Position numbers and translations under genes: made by a program
NCBI GenBank assembly: GCA_013398175.1
Contig: VZRZ01000578.1
Location: 17,501-81,500, forward strand
Source: Climacteris rufus
Taxonomy: Eukaryota; Chordata; Aves; Passeriformes; Climacteridae
Direction: 5' to 3'
Length of the DNA stretch: 64,000 nt
Shown here: positions 49,263 through 60,400 of the stretch, piece by piece
How positions within the stretch are numbered: position 1 is the stretch's first letter
Layout of the letters: every line of letters starts with the position of its first letter
The notes under the pieces: model-generated
What the model saw: the letters and a program-made list of their open reading frames with translations, nothing else
Databases searched by the model: none
Told to the model about the DNA's origin: nothing

Positions 49263-51839
49263 TGCTTGTCCTCGGTTGCAGCTTCCTTGTGGGACAGCGA
49301 GCAGAATTAGGCTGGATTCCGTAATCTTACTTTAATTAACAGTTGAATTCTTATTAAGAAAGTCTAGGCTGTTTAATTCACTGTTGTTTTGTTTTTAGCC
49401 TTGTGTTAATATCATGGATGGAGTCATCAGCACTTGCAAATAAAATGCAGAATCTATTGTCCCATACAGTAACAATTTTATTTTAAAAAAGACCAACTTG
49501 AAATGTTATTCTTGGCAAAGCCAGAAGGCTGCGTTTGCCCAGCGATGGGGTTTAGATCCCATGCCAGCTGTGCTTCCAGCCAGCAAGTGTGATGCACAGT
49601 GTTAGAAATGCGTTAGGGAGAGTCTTGACGAGTTCGGGTGATTTATTTCAGCAAAGGTCAAGAGAAAGATAAGCAGAGGACACGAATAGGAAATTTAAAG
49701 GGTCCATCTTTGGTATGTGTAAAATGTGTATCATTTACATTACCCTTGGAAAAGTGTTTCTCAGTTACAGAATACTAAATCACCTGAATTTCTGCTCCAG
49801 ATTCAAATGTTTCTTCCATTTATGGGTTTGTTTATTTTGGATGGTAATTACAAAAGAAGTGGAATAGTCAGATTAATTGAGCTAATAAAACCAGGTATCA
49901 TTTCAGAAGCATCAGAAAATTAATACAAAATTTAGATGTCAAAATAATAACAACAAAGCTCAATGTGAAGACACTGGGCACTGCTATTAGCTTGTCCTTG
50001 TTCTCTGCAATTGGCAGAGCACTATAAGGAGTGCCGTGTGCTGGCCAGGTTGGGAGATTTTCTTCTCTAAGAAATTCCAGCAGTCAAGTTCAGAAAATTA
50101 AGTCCTGTGGTTTAAGGTGTCATTTGTTGGTTAAGCGGTGATTTGTGATCGAGCCCTATATGAAATATTTTTTTTTGTTATGTCTTCCTGGTGTTTAGCC
50201 TGAATATTTCTTTCTGGTTAAGTGTTGTTGACTTTCAGTGAGAGTGTAAATTTTCTCACACGAAGTATTAATAAATGTGTGTAGTTAACAGTGGGACTGC
50301 CTGGTCCCTGGAAATGACCTGTTAGTGAATGTGATGGTTGCTTGGTGTAACTATAGGTTTTTCCACATATAAATTCCAGATTTAAGGTGTTCAAAACATA
50401 TTGATTGTCTTACATAGGATAAGTAATTTTTTAATACACTTCTAAAATAGTGTTCTAGCCAAAACTCATTGCCATTAAAAAGCAAAGCAGTATAATAATA
50501 GGTTGTGTTTTGTGCAGAGTGAATTGTAAGTATTGTATTTTAGTCCTGCATAATTGCTTGCAAATGTTAAAGTGATTTTGAGCCATTCTAGTTCTGAACA
50601 ATATCTTTTCAAACAGTAAGATGAGTATATGCATTTCTGTAAAATCCTTCTGGAAGTTACTGCACAGCTCCTAAGGATAATGTAGCATTTATTATAAATA
50701 TGTAGATTGCTTAATTATTTCTGTATGATCATGTAGTAGTCTTGGACAGTCTGGTTGCCCACCCGATGTTTAGTAACAGATCTGTCATTTAAGAAGAGCG
50801 AGCATCACCTAGTTTTGCTTTATTGGTTCATAAGCAAAAAGAAATTAGAAAGATGTTTAATCAACAAGAGAACAACTCTTTTTGCATTCACCATTTGGTA
50901 ATTTGAAATCTTATTTTGTGCGTACTGATGGTCTATAAGCAGTGAGATGCCAGAACTGCTATAATAGGATTTTCCCCCTCCTAGGAGGATTTTGCTTATG
51001 GCTATGAAAAGTTAATTTCAGATCCTGATACACTTGCATTAATTTTTGAGACATTAGCTGAGTGTAGTACAGTGAAGAAAAACATGAACACCACACCACT
51101 ATGGTGTAGCTGGTTGTTTATAACCTCCAACCAAAGAAGCATCATTAATGTGCAGGCCACAATGTCTGGAAAAAAAAAAAAGGTAGGAAACTGGCAGAAA
51201 AGGTCTCCCAGATTTCTTCTTCAGGGTCTTGAGAAAAGGACTGAGGAGGTAAAGGAGAAACAGTAGCTTCACCACATCCTAAAGGTGATACGAATGGGTC
51301 TTGGCATACTTGGAATATCCTGTTTGTTCATTAAAATAGTATTTGACAATCAAACTATAGAACATACCAAAGCTTCCTGCTTCTGAGTGAGAAGATAGAT
51401 CTTCATGATTGTATGATTTATATATGAGAAACAAGTGATTTAGATGCTTTTACACACCATACTTCAGTGATATGTTTATATTCTTTAGAGTATTTGCTGA
51501 CAAAAGGAGCATGTTATCTCTTCCTTTGCTGGTAAAGGATCTGTTGACTCCACAGCTATGTAAAAACCTATCATCAGCACCTATTTTAATCAGCAAGAAG
51601 TTTACTATAAATCATTATCCAAAAAAAAGCATTGTGCTACGCTTTTATACCAATACATTTATTTTGAAATTAATAGGGAAAAATAATACAGAGCTTGTGC
51701 TTGAGATGGGCTAATAAGCGTGCCCATGAGACTTTCCTTTTCAAGCACTAAATGAAAGCTTTTGCATTGCTAACAGGCTACAAAAGTTGCTTAGGTAATA
51801 AGACTCCTTTTCTCTTATCAGTAAAAAAGAAAAGGGGAG

Positions 51840-52015
51840 GGATGGGATGGCTCAGGGGATTGGTAATCAGATTACAAAGTCTTTCACTTCTAGGTCACTG
51901 GTTCAAATCTGCCCCCTGTTTAGTAGTGACCAAAAGCTATTCCCATCTGATGGCTTTTCAGTAGCCTTTGTGCAATTCATGAATGATCTATATCCAATGC
52001 CTGGTGAAAATCACT
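51840..52015 (+). mobile_element. tRNA-derived SINE-like relic
   Basis: TGGCTCAGGGGATTGG (51848-51863) matches an RNA polymerase III A box (TRGCNNAGNNGG form) and GGTTCAAATCT (51900-51910) matches a B box (GGTTCGAATCC). The spacing is about 37 bases, as in tRNA genes and tRNA-derived SINEs. The segment does not fold as an intact tRNA and is followed by a non-tRNA body (GACCAAAAGCTATTCCCATC, then TGATGGCTTTT). I recall similar old elements in bird and reptile DNA but cannot name the family. The ends are approximate. Confidence 0.55.
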
Positions 52016-53984
52016 CCTAGCCATTGCTTTGGGAGTCTCAACTCAAACCCTTTAAGCAGGAATAAATGATCTCTTCATGCATTGAAGGTTTTGGTGGGTT
52101 TATTTTCCAGAATAATTTTAATAAGTTAGTGGAGCAGTGCCGCTGCATTTGCACTGTAACAGCTGCTCTGGGCTACAGCTGCCACCATCACTTCCTACTA
52201 GCATTGCTTTGTAAAAAGTTGTTACCAGCTTACTTAAAAATAGGACTAGTATCTCTTAATTTGAGCCACATGACATCACTCCAATCTACCTTAATATTAG
52301 ACTAGAATAGATAAAATCGTAATTGAAAAAAGAAGGATAATAGAATGTGAAAGCATTTTTGTTGATGGCTTTAGTGCGGCAATAATGCTGTGGAAGCTGC
52401 GAGACTTTAATGGGCTCTCATGCTGTATGTGACTTAGACCACTATGGTGTGCTCAGATAAATGTTGGAATTGCTTTATAAATGGAAAACAAGGGAAAACA
52501 CAATCCCCAGTACCTGCAAAAAAGTCCTTGCAAGTGTGTATTTTCTAGTATTGCCTCTTACCGGTGCTTCCTGTCTGATAGTTGAATAATGGGCTTACAG
52601 ACTTTGCTCTTGTCAGCATTTTGAAGTGCTATTTTCCTTAAGGTAGGCGATTGCTAGAGGACAGTTGCTATAAAGGGAATGTAATTTCTGGTTCGTTAAT
52701 ATATGAACCTGAAATGAAGCCTCTCTCCTACATACACATTTCTGTGGAAATCGCTGTGACAATTTAGTGGTGTGTTTATATCCATAGGGTTGCACACAGC
52801 CCATTGTAAAAGGATGACATTTTCCTTAAAACCAGCCAAAGTAAAACTAATTCTTTTGAGACAGCAGGGATGCCACATATATGTTGCAGTAGATTTTTGT
52901 AGTAGATTTTTTTGCACAGAACTGGGTATTTCATCAAGCCTAAATGATACTTCATCTATAAAAGTCCCACTGGTTCAAATTAATCACATCAGCCACCTCC
53001 CTCATTGCTCACATAAACTTCAGAGTTTGCTGATAACACCTCAACCTGGAAAAATAAAATACATGTACATGGTGAGCAGAGCTTGGTTGGTAGCAGCAAG
53101 TGGAATGCACATTTAGTGCAGGGGGGCCCACAGAGGTCTTTGCTCTCCCAAGTATGTGTCCTCAAATTTTGGGAGTGATCTGCCTAACATGCTTTTAGCT
53201 TTACCTTGCTAAGCTGGAAGAGTCCTGATAAAACCTGTGTACCGCAACACATGTTAATACCCATGTTTTACACGAATGGCTTGGGTGGGATTTACTGCCA
53301 CTATTTTCTCACTTGGCTTTCAACAGCCAAGCTAGCTGGCGTGTGATGCAATGTCATCCCCTCTGTCAACTGCAGCAATTGCAGAAAAAGAAAATCCCAG
53401 ACTACGTATTTATGATCCAAAACACAGCATTCTCTCCTAATAATTCATTGGTATCAGATGTCTCAGAGATCTGCAGACTTGGAGCAACTGGTATGGTGTC
53501 CCACTGGAAAGCACAGACTGTCCCAGCTGCTGCAGGAGCAGTGTGTCTCCTTGTCCTAGCACCAGGGTATGTTTTGTGGGATGGTCATAATGGTTTGCTC
53601 AAGCTTACCTGCACCTGCATCTCTGGCCCAATTTGACAGAGGGCAGGAAGAGGAGTGGGATCTAAGTTTAGCAATACAAAGGGTGTGGGCAAAAAGAACT
53701 TCCAGCTTCATGGGGCTGTTTGGTCCAGGAGCACAGGTTTGTAAGCTAAAGCCAAAGCCATTTATTTCAGAAGTTCACGTGAAGGTTGCAGGGTGGAGGG
53801 GCAGGGAATAATCTGAAAACACTGGCAGCACACCTTTGCTCCCTTTCTACAGGTAAGGCTGGTTTTGTTTCGGTGGTTAGCTCAGGGTATGTTATCAGTG
53901 GGCTGACCCAGGACAAGTTCAGCAGAGTAAAGTTTGCCTATATTTCAGGGGTTTGTGAGTTTAATCATTAGTTTAGCAAATAAT

Positions 53985-54085
53985 TTTGTTAAAATTATTT
54001 AGAAATTATTAAAATTTAATTTAAATGATTTAAATTTAATTAAAATATATGTTTAGAAATTGTTAAAATTATTTAGAAAACCTCC
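53985..54085. repeat. AT-rich patch with internal direct repeat
   Basis: About 100 bases are composed almost only of A and T. GTTAAAATTATTTAGAAA occurs at both ends of the patch. The centre (ATTTAAATGATTTAAATTTA-type sequence) is partly self-complementary. It is a low-complexity sequence that would unwind easily. Confidence 0.8.
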
Positions 54086-56436
54086 CAGCAAAGCGTTTTT
54101 CCTAGTGTATTGATGCTTTTTGTGAAGTTTAAAAGGACCCTTTCATGGCTGTAAGTGTATGCCTGTATATTGAACAGTGAACACTATATATGTTTCTAAA
54201 GTTAAGAACTGACAAACTCTGTTGGTACAACCCATCCTGAAGTATGCAGAAGCCGTCAAGTTGCTAAGTTTGATAAATAGACTTAGTTATTTAAGTATTG
54301 GACATGTGAGTGTGGTGTCATCGTTATAAGAGGACAGACATGGATATTGAAGGTTCCAGAGATGGGAGCTGTGAACTGTATTTGGTGTCATGGTCCAGGT
54401 ACATGATGACTTTCAACTGATTGAGTGATAAGCCATACTGCTTATGGTAGTGGGTCACTCGTCAGACCCCACTCTGCTTGCATAAGCTGTGGTGGTGCTG
54501 GTAATGAAATAAAGACATGGGAACTTACCTGGTGTGTTTCATCACTGAACAGGACTCCAGGAAAAGGAGCAGAAATAAAGTTTGTGGTAGCTTTCTGTTT
54601 TAGTATTGTTTATGAACCATATGAGATCAGAGGGTCATGGGAAGTATCCTGCTAGTGATGTGCAATGGTTTGGAAATAAACACCAGGGGTGGCTCCAGCT
54701 GCCTTTGATCTAACTAAACAGCTATTATGTATATTCTATTTAACTTATTTCAAAATTAGGAAAAGATTATACAGGAATGTTTCTCTGTGTGCTAGTTGCT
54801 TAAATGTCCAACTGTGTGTTCAGGACCAAACAATAAGAAAATGGTTCTCTTTCAAGGAGGTTATCATTTGGTAGATGAATAATACAAAGCAAACATGAAA
54901 TGCTATGGGAAAGAGGGACTGACTTTCTACCTTGCCCCATATTTTTAAGATTTAAAATTTTTATTGATGATGGCCTGAATACATAGATTTCACTCAGTGT
55001 ATTTTGCTTTCCATGATATCTCTGAAATAATTTTTTGAAGTTAGGCTTCTTAAAATTACAAGCCCTTATCTTACAAAGATGGGCAATTAAGTAAATCTGT
55101 AACAAGCCTTTTTCAAAGTACACTGGCCAGAAACTGTGAAGAATATGTGCAGAAAGTTCAGCAGACACTGCTTTTGCTTTAGTACAGGGGTCGCTAATCT
55201 TCATGGTCCTGTGGCATCCTTATGAGCTCTCTGAAGATCTCCTGGTCACAGGACAAGACTGCTGTTTCTTCAGGTCCTACCTGGTGGAGCAGACATTCAC
55301 TGTTGCAGCTCTGCCTGCTGTCTCCCCCTGTGTTGAGAGCGGAGGGTTGCCCAGTGCTCTCTGAGCTGTCCCAGCTTGCCCACTGGTGCAGCCTGGTGTC
55401 AGGAGCCAAGCAGTGTGGCCTGGCTAACCTCCAGGAAAGTCTGAATCTGGCAACCTGAGTGCAACCACCAGAGGCAGAGTCTGATAGAAAATTTTCAGGA
55501 GGACTTTTCCACTTTCTAACAACCTTGAAAATAAACATGCATTGTTCTTAACAAGCCAACCCCTCTTTGAGTCCTGTAAGTACGAGAGTTTAGGTTATTT
55601 CAGCGAAGAAGGACTATGTGTGATAAGTGAATACATTCCTACAAGTGGTAGCTGGGAATATTTGGTGCTTTTGTGCAGCATCCATTGTCTCACACTTAGG
55701 CACAGCACTCACTATGCTGAGAAGTGGCTGTCCTTGTTCTTTTGTTGACTCATCACTACCTGGCATCACTTCTCTGAGTGATGTCATAGGTACTGGAGGG
55801 TGATTTGTGGTGTTTCATAAGCAGGCATGTGCTGAGGGCAATGCAGAGCATAGTACACACCAGTCTCCTGGAGCATTACTCAGAAGTAAATTACATGAGC
55901 AAGCTGGTGACCAGGTTGGGGCAGGACTTCTGAGCAGGCCAGGAGGAGGAACACAGAAATACTTCGTGGCAGTGAGACAGCATCCCAGACACCTGCTGCG
56001 TTTCCATATCCAGGGGTGCTGAGATGGAAGTTGTACATTGCTGCAATGCCATGGCTCTGCAGATGTGATGGAGAGTAGGTCCATGCCTCATGTCTTTGGA
56101 GGATGGAGAGTCTTCCTTTGCCAATAAAGCTGTGCCTGGCAGCTACTGGCACAGGACATGGACCAGACATGTAATTATGAGTGTGTACTGTTTACTGAGA
56201 GTCTGTTCTGTACTCTGAATTGGAAAGTTCAATCTTTTTCTGAATCATTTGTTGCATTAGTTTTTTAGATTATGTTAAACTGTATTTTATATAGTTATAC
56301 ATCCTTTGCTTCACAAAGCCCTTCAGCATATGAAGTCTCTCCATGGAGACTTCTTAGCCTTGCTGCTACTATCTCATGAGTGGGTGGAAAACCTTGTTTG
56401 ATATCTGATGGTATATCCAATGTCTGATAAAGAGGG

Positions 56437-57302
56437 TGTCGGAGGTTGGAGGATGCCTTGGAATTTTTCTCCATCACTGTTACTAAGCAACAAATAGCCG
56501 GGTGATTAGGGCCATCAACTCTTTTGTGAGAGACAAAAGGTGTGCTTGGGCAAGGCAGGTAAGGGAAGAGTCCGCTGTTGGAACAGGTGCTCTCTCAGCT
56601 CGGACACGGAGAGGAGAGGCTGCTCTTTGCTTTTGGCTGCGACCAGAGGAAATCCAACTGTGCCCTGTTCTTTCTTCTCCTGGCTGGGTGAGCTTTGATT
56701 CAACCCTTCTTCTACTGGGAAGTGCACGCTTCCCCAGGCTGCGTTTTCTCGCAGCAGTTGCCGGGAGAGTCTGGCTGCCTCTGCCGCCTGTCCCCCCCTG
56801 CTGCACTGGACCGTGGCATCTGCTGTGACTGCAGAAATCCTTGCTGCCCCGCTGGCTAGCTGGGGAGGAGCCAGTTCCTGCCCCTGCCGCCCTGTTTTTG
56901 CCGCTCTGAGCTGCCTGGCTGCTCTCCAGCCTGTCCGCCATTACCAGCTGCCTGAGGCTGACCTGACCCTGCGCCACAGCGCCACCTGCAGCCGCTCGGG
57001 AGTCATCGCACCTGCCCTGCCTGGCCGGGAGCTCAACAGCGCCCCCTGCTGTTTTTCGACCGTGATTACACCGCACGGGAAAGTCATCTGCTATTGGTTT
57101 CTGGTTCTATTTATGGTTGTTATTATTGTTATTGCTTGTTTATAGATACTAGTAAAGGACTGTTATTCCTTTTCCCGTATCTTTGCCTAAAAACCCTTGA
57201 TTTCAAAATTAAAATAATTCAGAGGGAGGGGAAATCACATTCTCTGTCCTAAGGGAGGGTTCAGCCTCTCTCAGCAGACATCTGTCTTTCAAAACCGAGA
57301 CA
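56437..57302 (+). mobile_element. Solitary LTR, GC-rich, ERVL-like, with perfect 5-bp target duplication
   Basis: The element starts TGTCGGAGGTTGG and ends CTTTCAAAACCGAGACA, with TGTC...GACA termini. It is flanked by GAGGG on both sides (56432-56436 and 57303-57307), an exact 5-bp target duplication typical of ERVL-type insertion. The 3' part (CGTATCTTTGCCTAAAAACC, then CTTGATTTCAAAATT, then ATAATTCAGAGGGAGGGG) matches my memory of a common avian LTR. At 866 bp it is long, and its middle (56560-57060) is GC-rich. The 197-codon minus-strand open frame (56483-57076) and the plus-strand frames within it follow from that GC content and show no retroviral protein. No internal genes are present. 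The orientation is the same as ARB2A. Confidence 0.9.
56979..57052 (-). promoter_or_regulatory. Two CTCF-like motifs inside the LTR
   Basis: The reverse complement of 57039-57052 reads ACAGCAGGGGGCGC and fits CCASYAGRKGGCRS at 13 of 14 positions. The reverse complement of 56979-56992 reads GCTGCAGGTGGCGC and fits at 12 of 14. Both point to the minus strand, 60 bp apart. Binding is not shown; this is a motif match by eye. Confidence 0.4.
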
Positions 57303-57380
57303 GAGGGCTGTTAAAAAAATTATCCAGTATTTCTCCTTCTGCTTTACTGTTTTTTCAGACTTTGAAGATGTCAGTCATAT

Positions 57381-57444
57381 TGGGGTTGAAATTAGATGAT
57401 GTCTAAGGTCCCTTCCAACCCAAACCATTCTGTGATTCTATGAT
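57381..57444 (+). mobile_element. CR1 3' tail fragment
   Basis: GGGGTTGAAATTAGATGATG, then TCTAAGGTCCCTTCCAACCC, then AAACCATTCTGTGATTCTAT is a near-consensus CR1 3' terminus ending in the ATTCTATG-type repeat. Only the last 60-odd bases are recognisable; the element is 5'-truncated. It lies 78 bp downstream of the LTR. Confidence 0.9.
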
Positions 57445-60400
57445 ATTGTGGTCTGCTTTGTGTAATTTGGGTTTCTGCCACACATGCACATAATTTTTTG
57501 GTGAAGAAGCTTGTAAGTGGCAGCAGCATTTTAGTGGGAAAGAAAAGAAGAGCTGCTGATGCTCTCTTTCAGCTGCTTGCAATAACAAAACACTATTTGT
57601 CATTCCCTAACCACAAGGAGAGTTACCTCTGTAAGTTTGTGTGACCTCAGAAGCTTCAGTTTGCATACCCGCTTGCTTCAGAGACCTTCAGGAGAAACTT
57701 CTCCTTTCTGAAGTTACTCAGAGGTTTCAAGAGTCAAAGCTGAGGCTTCAAAGGACAGCAAGAGTGAGTATTGTCTTGTCCTCTGGCTGAAATGGAAATC
57801 CAGCTGTCTGTGTTTAAAAAACAAGGATGTCAGACTTCATGTCCACCTGTGAGATGCTGAGCTGAACACTCAGTTTTTTTCATTTTCTGGGGTTTTTTGG
57901 GTTTTTGTGGGGGATTTTTTGGGGTTTTTTTTAAAAGCCTGGCTTCATAATAAAAATTAATACATAGGTTGATATGTTTGTGTACATGTATGATAAAACC
58001 AGGGCAACTTCCTAAATAAATGACCTGTCCTTGTTCAGACACAGCCAACATCTAGAAATCTGTGGAGGAGTTGCCCTTCTTGATGTTAAACCAGTGCAGT
58101 TCTCTCTCTTTCTCTAGGTATAAAATTAAATACAAGGAACCTGACTATTTCCTTGAAAAATGCACCAGCATGAGATTTGTATAAAGCTGTAATAAAAGTT
58201 TCCCATGGACTATTCAAACAGAAGCAGTGAAGAAGTAATGCCATTTTACCCTGCTGTATTTGATACTTAACATGTAAAAACAATTATTTACTTGATTGTT
58301 TCACATTCATTTCACTAATATGATTGTTCACTTGTAGACTGAGTTCTGGATTTACACATTTATTGAAACATGAGAAAATTACTTCCATAACTTACTCCAG
58401 GCCATGTTTTTCATTAGATATGAACCATTACCTGTGTAATGGTAAAATATCAAAACAAAACTCCAACACTTTGTATCATTTCATTTTCAAGCCTTGTTTA
58501 TTATTAGTTGTGTTACACACTGATTTTCAGGAGCAATTGATTTCAACTAATTTGTCATCTCAAAGACTGAAGATAACTATATTTTATTTAACTTTATCTG
58601 AGTAAGAAAAATGCCCAAAACCTGCTTATTCTGGCTCAAGGCTTTTAGAAGTTTTCACCCTGCATAATACAAAAGAACAGCCCAACAAGACAGGCTGAGA
58701 GTAAACAGCTAGTTTACTAGTTGTTTTTTTATTCATCCATTTTATATGCGTACTGGGTTTCTAGATAGAGCAAAACTGGTCCACTGTAATTAAAAGATGT
58801 TCAGCTCAAGCAAGTACCTTAGGAAGAATTTTTTTCCTGGTGTACAAAGGATTTATTTCTGTCCAGCCCAGCCTCCTAGTTGGTCTGGAATCACTCAAAG
58901 TAACAATTGCCAAGATGTTGACCAGGCTCAAAGCCTCAGGGCTGAAAAGAGTGGAGCTGGACTGAGGAGCAGACGAGTGTCTCTGCCCTGGAGCAGTTGC
59001 ATCCCTCAGATGGGTGGACCAGATGGCTGAGGTTGGTAGTAGCCTCAATAGTCCAGCTTCTATCTGCTGCCACCCTTCAGCGGAGCCCATGCAAGCAGAG
59101 AGTCTGACAGGTGGCGGCTGAAGGAGTCATCATAACTCAGGCATCTGTGTCCCAAGACCCTGCTCCTCCCTAAGATGGAGCTTCCTACAACTTCTGTCAA
59201 TAGCAAGAAAACTGGTGGGGTTTGAAAACATATTAATATTTGTTCACTGACAGGTCTCAGGCAGCGTTTGGCACCTCACTTAGATGGGGTGCCTCTGATA
59301 CGATGTCAGCTGGGCATCACTGCTGAGTGTTAGCTGTGCACTGCTGCTCTTAAATGCTGTCTCTAATGGCTGCCAGATCAGGCTGAAAGTCTGGCATCCA
59401 ACCTACATTTCAACAAGGAAATGTTCAAAATTATGTCTTGTGATTTGACCATGCCCAGAGCTGACTAGGACTGTGAAAGTCCTTGTGAAAGCTGAGCCCA
59501 GGATAGCAAGTTGCGAAAAGAGGCTGAGGGCATTCCCAATTTCAAGCAGAGACATCTCTGTTTCCTAGTCCATGTAGATCTTGACTTTTCTTGATACTAC
59601 AGCACTGCAAGTTTTTGGTTATGGATCTAGATGGCTCCTGTTAAGGCACTAACTAATATTTTGGTTTTATTGTGTTGGGATTTGTTTTGCTTTGGATTTT
59701 ATTTGTTTTTTTTTTCTTTCAGTTTAATTTCTTTAATTGTAATTAATTTAATTTTTACATTTTATTTTATTTTGCTTTATTGTTTCATTTCAAACTAGGC
59801 ATGGCACTCAAATAGGTAGAAGCTGTTGACCCTTCAAAACTTGATTTTCATGTCAATGAGATTTCCCCAGTTCGAATCTCCAGTTTTGGGACAGCAGGTT
59901 CCTGCTGTTGGAAGGGAAGTAGACTCAGCTGCTCCAGATCTCCTTTTCTGATCATCACTGCAGTTCTTGCAGCAGTGCAAAGGCAAGTATCTCAGCAACC
60001 TTCACTGCTGAAATGCCTTGAGATGCAGCGAAAAAGGGATTAGTTTTTGTTCACTCTAGTTGAATTTTTAATGGGATGAGCTTCACCAAAGCTTCTTGTC
60101 TGACATACATTTTTTGTCTGCAAGGAAATTATCTGCAGAATGCCAGCATTTTGTGTTCCAGATGGTGAAGGATGTCCCTGCCACCAGCTTGTTTTGGTTT
60201 GGTCTGCTGTGGGCAGGATGTAGCCAACCAATTCAAAGAATTTTATCCCCATGGAATCAGACCAATTTATGTTATGTGATGGGCTCTCTGTTGAACTGTT
60301 GTGTTTCATTTGCACTAGACAAATTGCTGGGAGATTTGTAAGTGAGGTGAGCCAGCATTCCTACCCATAGCCCTGTCACACCTAAGCCACCTATGTTTGG

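Larger units (their letters stand above)
49263..56431 (+). other. ARB2A: ARB2A intron between CpG island and LTR
   Basis: This is intronic DNA with a tRNA-derived SINE-like relic at 51840-52015 and an extremely AT-rich patch at 53985-54085, in which GTTAAAATTATTTAGAAA occurs twice (53989 and 54061). GC rises at 55200-55500 and 55800-56170, giving short overlapping open frames without recognisable domains. No exon was seen. Confidence 0.65.

Noticed and set aside
48949..49335. Open frames of 69-128 codons on both strands over the CpG island
   Set aside because: They overlap in several frames and are Arg/Ala/Pro-rich, as expected from GC-rich DNA; no start context, splice sites or family resemblance.
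51848..51920. Functional tRNA gene
   Set aside because: A and B boxes are present but the acceptor stem, anticodon arm and a terminator run of T do not form a proper cloverleaf; a SINE-like relic fits better.
56483..57076. 197-codon open frame on the minus strand
   Set aside because: It lies wholly inside the GC-rich solo LTR (56437-57302), has low-complexity Ala/Gly/Ser/Arg composition and resembles no retroviral or cellular protein. Stop codons are scarce there because of GC content.
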